Origin: PALSA-1296 sp038322815 | GTDB lineage: Bacteria > Bacteroidota > Ignavibacteria > Palsa-1295 | Direction: 5' to 3' | Assembly: GCA_038322815.1 (NCBI GenBank) | Contig: JBBQGG010000002.1 | Coordinates: 1-64,000, forward strand | Length of the DNA stretch: 64,000 nucleotides | Shown: in pieces, positions 9,844 through 18,800 of the stretch | Position numbering within the stretch: position 1 is the first letter of the stretch | How the letters are laid out: each line of letters begins with the position of its first letter | Program-made: the position numbers and the translations under genes | The notes under the pieces: generated by a model | What the model was told of the DNA's origin: nothing | Database searches by the model: none | Seen by the model: the letters and a program-made list of their open reading frames with translations, nothing else

Positions 9844-10590
9844 TTACATACGGTCCTGCTGAGTAACTTCAACTGCGCGGGTGGCTTTGATCATTTTCGC
9901 ATAACGATGCGAGATCATGATATCCGCAGGATCAGCTTTCAGCTCTTCGTGAGTAGGCACGTTCGCTGCTTCAGTTTGAGTGGCAGTAGCAGTTGTTGCA
10001 AGATCTTTTTTAGTAAGATTTTTTGAAGCTGCCGGAGCCTTTGCAGTATGTAGAACTGCTGATGTCGGCTGATGCGATTGCATATCATTATTCAGAGCAA
10101 CTTGCCCGGGCTGAACGGTCATAACTTCTGGCAAAGCAGGTGTTGTTTGCTCTATCGGCGCAGGAGTACTATGCGGGACCGGAACTTGCGTGATCTGCTC
10201 GTTCTTGCCATCCATGTTGAACCATAAAAAAGCAAGTAGTGTCGCAAATGCAAAGCCAATCGAGGCACGTCTTGCCCATATAAATTTAATACTGCGTTGT
10301 GCAGGAACGCTACGCACAGGTGCTGCATTTGGAGCAGGAGCTGCCGTACGAACTTCTCCTCGCGATGTAGAAATTGAACGAGAAAGCATCTTTTTTGCAC
10401 TTGCATCAATAGATGCACTTAGCATAAAGCGGGAATCAGTAAGGCTTGCGGCCATTGCTCTTCCAATTGCTGAATATTCAGCAACAGCCGGAGTAGCACG
10501 AAGTTCACTCTCTACTTCAGGACTTACATGCAGCTCGCCATCTAAATATGCAACGATGTGCTCGTCGGTTATTCGTGGGTTTTGTTTCAT
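9844..10590 (-). CDS. Putative membrane-bound anti-sigma factor
   Basis: The 248-residue protein starts four bases inside the end of the ECF sigma gene (ATGA overlap), the usual arrangement for a cognate anti-sigma factor. Residues 7-22 (ITDEHIVAYLDGEL) resemble the N-terminal helix of anti-sigma domains. The zinc-binding His-x3-Cys-x2-Cys motif is absent, so it would be a zinc-free type. One transmembrane helix is visible at about 108-125 (IGFAFATLLAFLWF), preceded by basic residues, so the N-terminus should be cytoplasmic. The region beyond is Pro/Thr/Ala-rich and periplasmic. Sequence similarity is weak; gene order carries most of the weight. Confidence 0.72.
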   Translation of the reverse strand: MKQNPRITDEHIVAYLDGELHVSPEVESELRATPAVAEYSAIGRAMAASLTDSRFMLSASIDASAKKMLSRSISTSRGEVRTAAPAPNAAPVRSVPAQRSIKFIWARRASIGFAFATLLAFLWFNMDGKNEQITQVPVPHSTPAPIEQTTPALPEVMTVQPGQVALNNDMQSHQPTSAVLHTAKAPAASKNLTKKDLATTATATQTEAANVPTHEELKADPADIMISHRYAKMIKATRAVEVTQQDRM

Positions 10591-11525
10591 ACTATCTCTT
10601 CTTCTATATCTGCGCTGGTTTCTTTCGCAGAATACTCCTTCCCCAATATGGGGCGCAAAACTTTTCTTAATCGCTTCTTCGCTCTGAAAACTCTGATGCG
10701 AATCGTTGAAAGCGATGTGCCGGTCAGTTTGCCGATCTCTTCATACGTCAAGCCTTCGTATTCGCTGAGCATCAATGCTTCGCGATATGTCTCAGGCAGT
10801 TCGGCAATTGCAGCAAGCAATAAATTCGTCTGCTCCTTTTGCGTCAATATTTCAAGTGGATCATCCGATCGCCTGATCATCGTCTGCCCGTTCAAGGCTT
10901 CATCGTCGGTCACACTATCGGGATCGATTAATGTGCCTGATGAAAGATTATTCCGCAACCCTCGCTTTTTTGAACTCAGGCAGGTATTTCGGGTTACCGT
11001 AAATATCCAAGCTCTGAACTCGCCGGAAACGAATGTATGGCGATATTGCGAAACGCGCAGAAAAACTTCCTGAAACGTATCCTCTACCAGCTCCTCGGAT
11101 AGCCCTGCCGATAACAGAACCTTGGCGCAATAAGCATAAACGCTTCCCTTATAGCGCTCGTAAAGGATAAAAAAGGCAGGGTCGTCACCTTTTTGATACT
11201 TAAAAAAGCATTCTTCGTCGTTTTCGGCAGAATCACCTTTTTTCTCAATGAACTCGTTCGTAAAAGATTTCGCCACCATTGGGCGCTTCTTATACTGTCC
11301 GTTTGCAAAAAAGCGGGACTTCGGAACTTCCGTGATTTCAGGAAGTTCTGCGGCGATAATATCATCCGTCTCTGCGGAAATATCGCCGGTGAAACCTTGC
11401 TCAGATAGTGGAAAGTCTTCGGGCATTGACGAATTATCGAATTCTTCTCGCGCTGGTGAGCTTGCCCCACTCCTTTCCTCATCACTAAGAGGCTTGCCTG
11501 CTGTATTATAAGAACTTTGCGACAC
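10587..11525 (-). CDS. ECF-family RNA polymerase sigma factor with long N-terminal extension
   Basis: Region 2 spans about residues 110-185 (FILYERYKGSVYAY, then EELVEDTFQEVFLRV and FRAWIFTVTRN). Region 4 spans about 235-290 (LPETYREALMLSEYEGLTYEEIG, followed by the SLSTIRIRVFRAKKRLR recognition helix). Sigma-70 region 3 is missing, as expected for ECF sigma factors. The first 105 residues are an unusual acidic, low-complexity extension; typical ECF factors are near 180-200 residues and this one is 312. An internal start nearer region 2 is possible. The following gene overlaps by four bases and encodes the probable anti-sigma factor. The upstream region holds DnaA-box-like sites. Confidence 0.9.
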   Translation of the reverse strand: MSQSSYNTAGKPLSDEERSGASSPAREEFDNSSMPEDFPLSEQGFTGDISAETDDIIAAELPEITEVPKSRFFANGQYKKRPMVAKSFTNEFIEKKGDSAENDEECFFKYQKGDDPAFFILYERYKGSVYAYCAKVLLSAGLSEELVEDTFQEVFLRVSQYRHTFVSGEFRAWIFTVTRNTCLSSKKRGLRNNLSSGTLIDPDSVTDDEALNGQTMIRRSDDPLEILTQKEQTNLLLAAIAELPETYREALMLSEYEGLTYEEIGKLTGTSLSTIRIRVFRAKKRLRKVLRPILGKEYSAKETSADIEEEIV

Positions 11526-11604
11526 GAAATTAATTACACCTCTATGATAAAGAATAATAAGAAATCTTCATATTTCTATTAAGAAACTGAAAATAAATTA
11601 AGGT

Positions 11605-11634
11605 ATGTGGAAAAGTGGATAAGAATGGGGATAA
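11605..11634 (-). promoter_or_regulatory. Cluster of three near-consensus DnaA boxes
   Basis: On the minus strand the consensus TTATCCACA is approached three times with one mismatch each: TTATCCCCA (11626-11634), TTATCCACT (11614-11622) and TTTTCCACA (11606-11614). They sit in the AT-rich leader upstream of the ECF sigma gene. Binding by DnaA is only inferred from sequence; no dnaA or dnaN gene is in the window. Confidence 0.3.
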
Positions 11635-11735
11635 GTGAGATAAGATAATACCCCGATTCATCTTACAATTAAAACAACGACTAAAGCAAAAATTAAGTGA
11701 CAGCAAAAGAGCTAACGGTAAAATTCAGTATCAAA

Positions 11736-11768
11736 AAAAGAGACGCGAGAAATTTCCGCGTCTCTTTT
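11736..11768 (-). terminator. Rho-independent terminator
   Basis: A 12-bp perfect stem (AAAAGAGACGCG and its complement) closes a 9-base loop. On the minus strand the stem runs into a T tract, so it terminates the secreted-protein gene that ends at 11805. The plus-strand side also ends in TTTT, so it may act in both directions. Confidence 0.85.
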
Positions 11769-11804
11769 AATATTTAATTAAGAAAAAAGAACTCAAAACT
11801 AAGA

Positions 11805-12698
11805 CTATTTCACATGCACAAGTTTTACCGTTTTTACTTCTCCGAATCCCGTTGCTATTCTCGCATAAAATGAGCCGATGAGAAGTGATTTTCCATCGAT
11901 ACTTATTTCATGCTCACCAACTTCGAAGGTTCTGCCCGACCCATCTCCCCAAACCGGTCTGCCAAGTTCATCGTAAATGGCTATTGTCAGATATGCCAGA
12001 CGGTTTAGTGTGAAACGAAGGTTTGTTTCATCAATGAAAGGATTCGGAATTGATGTAAATGATGAAAGATAGGTCGGCGGTAGCGAAAACGGAACCGATG
12101 CACTGCCATGCAATGCAAGTAGGCTATCTAAGCCAAGCTGTTTCATCGTCGGAAGTATAGTATCCTCTACGGCATTCGAATCGAATTGCTTATATGTCAG
12201 ATACGTATCATGACGACTCCGAATGTTATCTTTAATCACCTGTTGCAATCCTTCACTATTACAGTTTGGATTCTGAGCAAGATATTCAAAGATCGCCAAT
12301 GCGGCATTTGGTATTTTCCATTGACCATAGAGATAAGTATCGGCAATTGTACCTAAATCTGCACAGAAATAATCCGGCTCTGTCGTATTCAGATATAGCA
12401 CTGATTTACACCATTCTCTCACTCGGTCATAACGAGTAGTATCTGAAGTGTTAGTATATTGGCAATCTGTAATAATTTTTGGGAATGCATGGAAAGACAG
12501 TTGTTCACTTGCGCAGAGTTCAATATACTTACGCAGAGAATCAAATTGCTGATAATATCCTTGTTCTGTTTGTGGAGAAGCTCCCGTCCACGGATGGAGT
12601 TTGTTACATTCAGAGGAGGTATCTATTTCGGCTGCCATTGGTTTTCCATGTGCAAATACCGATGCTGAGCAGAGAAGAGCTATGCAGCAGACGGTCAA
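11805..12698 (-). CDS. Secreted protein with type IX-like C-terminal sorting tail
   Basis: No family is recognised for the body (about 200 residues, Cys-containing, helical). The last 85 residues form a sorting-tail module: SIPNPFIDETNLRF, then LAYLTIAIYDELGRPVW and the final YARIATGFGEVKTVKLVHVK. Proteins of this type are exported and anchored by the Por/type IX system in Bacteroidota relatives. The nearest start is a TTG at 12698 leading into LTVCCIALLCSASVFA, a signal-peptide core with no basic n-region. The frame stays open upstream to an ATA at 12758 and would read KNTYKKIL before a palindromic repeat. The original start may therefore have been there, and the gene may be damaged. Confidence 0.7.
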   Translation of the reverse strand: MTVCCIALLCSASVFAHGKPMAAEIDTSSECNKLHPWTGASPQTEQGYYQQFDSLRKYIELCASEQLSFHAFPKIITDCQYTNTSDTTRYDRVREWCKSVLYLNTTEPDYFCADLGTIADTYLYGQWKIPNAALAIFEYLAQNPNCNSEGLQQVIKDNIRSRHDTYLTYKQFDSNAVEDTILPTMKQLGLDSLLALHGSASVPFSLPPTYLSSFTSIPNPFIDETNLRFTLNRLAYLTIAIYDELGRPVWGDGSGRTFEVGEHEISIDGKSLLIGSFYARIATGFGEVKTVKLVHVK

Positions 12699-12734
12699 CC
12701 ACCCCCAAACCCCCTCCTTGAAAAGGAGGGGGAG
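12698..12734 (-). repeat. GC-rich palindromic repeat lying in frame in a signal-peptide region
   Basis: The core is a perfect palindrome: CCCCCTCCTT (12710-12719), a 3-base loop, and AAGGAGGGGG (12723-12732). It is flanked by a C-rich arm containing ACCCCCAAACCCCC. Its composition contrasts strongly with the AT-rich flanks. It is open in the frame of the downstream secreted-protein gene and codes for PLLFKEGVWGW there. Confidence 0.75.
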
Positions 12735-12954
12735 TATTTTTTTATATGTGTTTTTTATAAATGTAGACGAGTTTATAAACGTGAATGTTCCTGTTAATGG
12801 TCAGGGCAAATTCGGAGGTTATTTAACAGAATCCTTCAGCTTATCATCATACTTTCGGATTTGTCTTGGCCGTTGTACAAATATACAACAAATTTTCCTA
12901 AAATGCAAGTATTTTCGGAAACTATTTTAAAATATTAATTCTCAGGTAATTGTT

Positions 12955-14016
12955 TCATCCCGTAGGAAATATCTCCTTCAATTTCTCCGGCGTATAACCG
13001 GCAGCTAAGGCAAGCATGAGTTTTATTCGGGCTTTTGGTCCGGTGAGCAGCGGAGCAAAAAGGCAGCCGAGGCGTTCCAACTCTAATCCGGCGCCTTCAT
13101 AGGCATAATACGGACGGACGGGTCCGCTGAAACAGCGGCTGGTAATGACGACCGGTATCTTCATTTCGCAGGCTCTGGCAATGCCATTCATCACGCCCGG
13201 AGGCACATTCCCCTGTCCCATCGCTTCGACGACAATTCCTTTCGCTTCGGATTCAATGGCAGCTTTAAAAAACAGATCCCCCATACCGGCGTATGTTGTG
13301 AGCAATTCGATATGCGGAAGTTCAACTTCATCGTCAACAGGAATTGCCATGTGCGATTTCGAAGCACGCACCTTGTTTGGTGCTTCTGAAGTGAGCACGT
13401 TCACCGTTCCAAGCGGACCCAGATCAGGCGAACAGAAAGAATCCGTTCTTGTCGTATGCGATTTTGTCACCTGCACTGCGCTATGAATCGTGCCGTTCAT
13501 CACAACGACGACTCCCTCGCCGACAAATTCTTTTGAAGCAGCGACAGCGATTGCATCGATCAGATTTCTTCCGCCATCCCACGCTGCATCAAGCGAGTGA
13601 TGCATTGCCCCGGTAAAAACAACAGGCACATGATCGCCGATAGCCAGATCAAGAAAATATGCGCTTTCCTCCATTGAATCGGTGCCATGCGTAATCACAA
13701 CTCCATCGGAGTGATCGCTGACCGCGCGAACAAAATCCGCAAGAGTAAGCATCATTTCCGGAGAGATATGAGGTCCGGGCAATGTTGCAAAATCGAAAAC
13801 TTCGATCTCGACATTCGGCAAGTATGCAGCAAGTTCAGGAATGCGCTCTAAAATTTCTTTGCCACGCAGCGCAGGTCTCGGTCCCGTTTTTTTATCGGAT
13901 GTTACGGCAATGGTGCCGCCGGTAAAAACGATTGCAACGCGCGGCCGACTATCAGCAAAAGGCGAAAGCTTCTGCTGCGTATCAATAAGTGAAAGAGATT
14001 CCGTGACTATAGCCAT
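12955..14016 (-). CDS. L-asparaginase
   Basis: The enzyme hydrolyses L-asparagine to aspartate and ammonia. Both catalytic threonine motifs are present: FTGGTIA (Thr35 region) and THGTDSMEE (Thr112-Asp113). The 353-residue length and the downstream segments GAMHHSLDAAWDGGRNL and VEAMGQGNVPP fit the asparaginase/glutaminase family. No signal peptide is seen, so it is probably the cytoplasmic form. The ATG start at 14016 precedes a short variable N-terminus. The gene is divergent from the toxin-antitoxin pair. Specificity between asparagine and glutamine cannot be read from sequence. Confidence 0.92.
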   Translation of the reverse strand: MAIVTESLSLIDTQQKLSPFADSRPRVAIVFTGGTIAVTSDKKTGPRPALRGKEILERIPELAAYLPNVEIEVFDFATLPGPHISPEMMLTLADFVRAVSDHSDGVVITHGTDSMEESAYFLDLAIGDHVPVVFTGAMHHSLDAAWDGGRNLIDAIAVAASKEFVGEGVVVVMNGTIHSAVQVTKSHTTRTDSFCSPDLGPLGTVNVLTSEAPNKVRASKSHMAIPVDDEVELPHIELLTTYAGMGDLFFKAAIESEAKGIVVEAMGQGNVPPGVMNGIARACEMKIPVVITSRCFSGPVRPYYAYEGAGLELERLGCLFAPLLTGPKARIKLMLALAAGYTPEKLKEIFPTG

Positions 14017-14178
14017 AACTCAAATTAGGGAAATAAACAACTCCTTTAATTGAACGGAAAGTTGCTCGGGAGAAATCCCGAAATCCGGGGAATCGTGGCT
14101 GGTATTTCGAATTATCAGGCAAACTCTTCGTAATTTTGATTGTTTACTATCATACAGACAGATAGAAGGAGAATAACA

Positions 14179-14373
14179 ATGGCAGAAACATTAACCATGA
14201 AAGAGATTGTCGAGAAAGCCATGGAAAATCTTCCCGAAGAAGATACCATTGATGAGGCAATGGAACGGCTATTAGTACTATCAAAAATAGAAGAAGGAAG
14301 AAGAGATGCACATAATGGCAATGTGCATACTCAGGAAGAAGTGGAAGCAATGCTTGAGGGATGGCTAAAGTAG
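14179..14373 (+). CDS. Type II antitoxin (RelB-like)
   Basis: A 64-residue acidic protein immediately upstream of, and overlapping by 13 bases, a ParE/RelE-type toxin gene. The ATG at 14179 is chosen because AGAAGGAG lies 8 bases before it. The C-terminal half (NGNVHTQEEVEAMLEGWLK) resembles the toxin-binding tail of small antitoxins that pair with RelE/ParE toxins. No DNA-binding motif is clear. Such pairs normally autorepress their promoter. The call relies on gene arrangement and size more than on sequence identity. Confidence 0.8.
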   Translation: MAETLTMKEIVEKAMENLPEEDTIDEAMERLLVLSKIEEGRRDAHNGNVHTQEEVEAMLEGWLK

Positions 14374-14648
14374 TTTGGTCAAAAAAAGCAAAAAAGGATG
14401 TCGAAGGGATCATCCGCTATATTGCCGCTGATAAGCCTTCCACTGCCGAATTATATGGACGTCGTATTTTTGCACTTACGAGACAATTAAAGGATTTCCC
14501 AAAATCCGGAAGAGTTGTAGCTGAAGAAAATGACATAAACCTCCGTGAATTAATTTTCGGCAACTACAGAATTATTTATGAAATTAATAATGATGAAATT
14601 ACGATCTTGACTGTTCATCACTCTGCTCGCAAATTACATCTTGATTAA
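14361..14648 (+). CDS. Type II toxin, RelE/ParE family
   Basis: The 95-residue basic protein has the family layout: KVVWSKKAKKDVEGIIRYI at the N-terminus, then LKDFPKSGRVV, LRELIFGNYRIIYEI and a final ILTVHHSARKL. The YRIIYEI strand followed by VHHSARKL is the usual core of RelE/ParE folds. RelE-type members cleave mRNA on the ribosome and ParE-type members poison gyrase; the sequence does not settle which. It overlaps the antitoxin gene by 13 bases and ends two bases before ruvB, so the toxin operon may read into ruvB. Confidence 0.88.
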   Translation: MAKVVWSKKAKKDVEGIIRYIAADKPSTAELYGRRIFALTRQLKDFPKSGRVVAEENDINLRELIFGNYRIIYEINNDEITILTVHHSARKLHLD

Positions 14649-14650
14649 AA

Positions 14651-15685
14651 ATGCCTATTTCTCCCACACGTTCCGATAATACTTCTGCCAACCTTCTTGA
14701 AACCGATTTCGAGCAGACTCTTCGTCCGAAAGCTTTTGAAGAATTTTCCGGACAGCCTTCTATTGTCGAAAATCTCCGCATCTTTATTCAAGCTGCAAAG
14801 CAGCGCGGCGAGGCGCTTGATCATGCACTTTTTACCGGACCTCCTGGACTTGGCAAAACAACGCTTGCAAATATCATCGCATCGGAAATGGGATCGAATA
14901 TTAAGACCACATCCGGCCCTGTACTCGAGCGTCCCGGCGATCTTGCCGGACTTTTGACAAATCTGGAAGAAGGTGATGTTTTATTCATCGATGAGATTCA
15001 CAGACTTTCTGCAGCCGTTGAAGAATATCTTTATTCGGCAATGGAAGATTACCGGCTTGATATTATGATCGATTCAGGTCCGGCAGCACGTTCCGTGCAG
15101 ATCGAGTTGAAACCGTTTACACTTGTCGGAGCAACAACCCGTGCAGGATTATTATCCGCTCCATTACGATCCAGATTTGGAATTACTAATCGGCTTGATT
15201 ATTATGATGCTGCAACATTACAAAAAATTATTGAACGCAGCTCCAGAATCCTTGGTATTGAAACAGAGAAAGAAGGAATTTCAGAATTAGCACGACGATC
15301 ACGCGGCACTCCGCGTATAGCCAATCGTCTGCTGCATCGGACAAGAGATTTCGCACAGGTAAAAGGCACAGGAAAAATTACTCGTGAATTTGCACTTATC
15401 GCACTTGAAGCTCTTGAAGTTGATGAGTATGGACTCGATGAAATGGATAAACGAATTCTGCTTACGATTATCGAAAAATTCGGCGGCGGACCTGTGGGAG
15501 TAAATACAATTGCTGTCAGTGTCGGCGAAGAAGGCGGCACGATCGAAGAAGTTTACGAGCCATTTTTGATACAAGAAGGTTTTTTAAAGCGCACTCCAAG
15601 GGGAAGAGAAGTGACGGAACTAGCATACAAGCATTTTGGGATCCAGAAAAAAAAGGGTGGTAATAGTTTGTTTGAAAATATTTAA
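14651..15685 (+). CDS. ruvB: Holliday junction branch migration helicase RuvB
   Basis: RuvB is the AAA+ motor that drives branch migration with RuvA and hands junctions to RuvC. Walker A GPPGLGKTT lies at 63-71 and Walker B LFIDEIHRL at about 110. The arginine-finger segment APLRSRFG follows near 173. The C-terminal winged-helix region contains the typical GGPVGVNTIA and PRGREVTELA. The length of 344 is normal. It begins two bases after the toxin gene, an unusual neighbour; ruvA and ruvC are not in the window. Confidence 0.96.
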   Translation: MPISPTRSDNTSANLLETDFEQTLRPKAFEEFSGQPSIVENLRIFIQAAKQRGEALDHALFTGPPGLGKTTLANIIASEMGSNIKTTSGPVLERPGDLAGLLTNLEEGDVLFIDEIHRLSAAVEEYLYSAMEDYRLDIMIDSGPAARSVQIELKPFTLVGATTRAGLLSAPLRSRFGITNRLDYYDAATLQKIIERSSRILGIETEKEGISELARRSRGTPRIANRLLHRTRDFAQVKGTGKITREFALIALEALEVDEYGLDEMDKRILLTIIEKFGGGPVGVNTIAVSVGEEGGTIEEVYEPFLIQEGFLKRTPRGREVTELAYKHFGIQKKKGGNSLFENI

Positions 15686-15715
15686 AATCCAGCATTTAAA
15701 TAGTGTTTCTTGAAA

Positions 15716-15739
15716 TGTCATTGCGAGGGGCGCTTTAGC
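15716..15739. repeat. Solo copy of the TCATTGCGAG repeat family
   Basis: TGTCATTGCGAGGGGCGCTTTAGC matches the start of the paired repeats at 28748 and 34341, but no opposing half is present. It lies between ruvB and the PAS kinase. Confidence 0.7.
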
Positions 15740-15804
15740 TTTTTCCTGAAACCAAACAAAATTTGCTCAATGTTATAATAATACATTAACATGCGTTTTT
15801 ATTT

Positions 15805-18800
15805 ATGAGCAGTATCAAAACCACTGACTCCCCTTATCCTCCCCAGGAAGGTGAGAGCTTTTCTACTTCTAATGGCAATTCCCCAATGAAGACCACAGCC
15901 AGAAAACGCTCAATTCATGCCCAGAAGCAGGATTTTGCTCCTGATCTTGCCCAGACAATAATAGATCAGTACAGGCAACTTCTTGAAGGTTTGCCTGTTG
16001 CCGTTTATACAACGAATGCACAAGGCCTCATTAATCTTTATAATCAGGAAGCCGTAAAACTGTGGGGGCGCGAACCTGTTATCGGCAAGGATATGTGGTG
16101 CGGTTCCTGGAAGATATATAGCATTGATGGAAGTCCGATGGCATTATCCACATGCCCTATGGCGCTTACATTGCAAGAAGGTCGGGCTGTTACCGGTCAC
16201 GAGATCGTTATTGAAAGACCTGATGGCACAAGAAGGAATGTGCTTCCCAGTCCAAAGCCTATATTTGGTCCGAATGGAGTATTGACCGGAGCGATCAATA
16301 CATTAATTGATATTACCGATTGGAAACAGTCGGAAATCTTAGTTAGAAAATCTGAAGCAAATCTTCGCGCTCTTTTTGATAATGCAAAAGACGGCTTTGT
16401 GTTGTTCGATCTGAAATCCAACATCTTGGCATTTAATCATGCTGCTGCCGACCTGTATTCTAAAGTAATTGGTAAAAAATTATTGACCAATAAATCTGTT
16501 TCTGATGTCCTTGGTCAAGAGTTAGGGGAGTATGTAATTGCTGCATTAGAAAAAGCAAGATCCGGAGAATCCATCGAGCGTAAATCAAAGCAACATGGAT
16601 TAGACGGGAAAGAATACTGGCTTCGCGGGTTTTATAATCCTGTGAAATCAACAGATGGGTCAATCATCGGAGTTTGTATGGGGATCTCCGATATAACCGA
16701 AGAGATGAAGGCAAACTCATTTGCTTCGGAACTTGCAGCTATCGTTCAATCCTCTGATGATGCGATCATTGGCAAAACCATCGAAGGAATAGTTACAAGC
16801 TGGAATGCCGGCGCCGAAAAAATATTCGGCTATTCTTCAAAAGAAATGATAGGCGAATCTGTCACCAAACTTATCCCCAAGGACCGTCTTAATGAAGAAC
16901 CTCAAATTCTTGATCGCTTAAAGAAAGGTGAAAGGGTCGAGCATTTCGAAACAGTACGCATTACTAAAAAAGGTGAGTTGCGCAATGTTTCCCTGACGAT
17001 CTCTCCGATCCGTATTGCAGAAGGCATCTTGATCGGCGCCTCCAAGATCGCTAGGGACATAACAAAGCAAAAGCTTCTGCAGGAGAAATTACTTGCCTCC
17101 GAGATCACTTTCCGGGAGGAATTGGAGAAACAAGTAAAGGATAAAACTACCCAACTTAAAGAAAAAAATGAAGAGCTGACTCAGCAGAAGAATTTCATGG
17201 AGACGGTTCTGGATTCATCCATCGACCAAATCTGTGTTTATGACAACGATTTCCGTTTTATAGGTGCGAATAAATCGTTTTCTAAGCACTCGAATATCAA
17301 GGCACACGAGATACTCGGTAAAACATTCCTCGAAGTATTTCCCTCCTATAAAGATTCGGATATTCATCAGGCAATCGGAAAGACGCTTACAACCAATCAG
17401 TCCGTAACGATCTATTCAAAATCTCACTCTGGAAGGCATTATACTATCTACTGTGTTCCACTCACTCAGAACAATGTCAACTCCGGTGCTATCGTGATCG
17501 CACATGATAACACGACCATTATCGAAGCAAACGAAAGACTTGAGAAATTCAATGAAGTTCTTGAAGAAAAAAATCTTACACTTCAGAAAAAGAATGAAGA
17601 GTTAGCTACGCAGAAAGAGTTTATCGAAACTGTTATTGATTCATCCGTGGATTATATCACGGTCTATGATATGGAAACCCGTGTCATTACCATGAATAAA
17701 AAGACAGAGGAATTAATGAATTATAAACATGGAGAAACCATCGGTAAAACTTTTTTAGAGTTATACCCCAATGTCGAAAATGCGAATATCCTTAACATCA
17801 TACACAAGACTCTGAAAGGTGAACAAACACATCTCATACTCCCGAAAGGCAATATGAGCCATGCATTTGATATTAATACCATACCGCTCAAACATAATGA
17901 CAAAGTATATGCTGCGCTTGTCTTAGTGCATGATATAACGGAAATTATAGATATTTCCGAACGCTTACGTGCAACAAATGCCCTGCTTGAAGAAAAGAAT
18001 GATGCGTTACAAAGGGAAAAAGATCTCGTTGAAACAATGATCGATTCTTCTGTCGATTTTATCGGTGTATATGATAAAGAGACCAGGCTTATTTCTTTGA
18101 ACAAGAAAACTCTTGATTTCCTGGGCGTCAAGAAAGAAGATATGGTTGGGAAAACATTCTGGGAGATCAATGAAGGGAAGCCCGGTACTCAGGATCAATG
18201 TGACGACATCATGAAAGCCTTGAAGGGAGAATCTATTCACAAAGTCTATCCGCGCTCTGCCGAATCTTTCGGAAGAGATTATGAATTGTTTTATATACCT
18301 CTTAAACATAATAATGAAGTGTATGCAGTGCTTGCAATGGCGCACGATGTTACCGAAGTGATGAATATTTCAGAAAAACTTCGCAAGACCAATGAAATGC
18401 TCGAGGAAAAGAATTCCGCTCTTGAGCACAGTAATTCCGAACTTGAGCGATTTGCCTACGTTGCTTCGCATGACTTGCAGGAGCCATTAAGAAAAATTCA
18501 GATGTTTGCAGGCCGCATCCGCGAACATAATAAGGATCGGATGGACGAGACTTCGCAAAATTATTTTAAGAAGATCGACGCCTCCTCAGACCGTATGAGC
18601 ATTCTTATCAAGGATATTCTAAATTATTCACGCCTCGATGCTTCCGAACAAAACTTCGAATGCACTGACCTGAATGAGATCATCAACCATGCACTATCGG
18701 ATTACGATCTTGTAATTGAAGAGAAAAAAGCAAAGATAGAAATAGAAAAACTTCCGTCTATCGATGGTATTCCTGTGCAATTAGATCAGCTTTTCCATAA

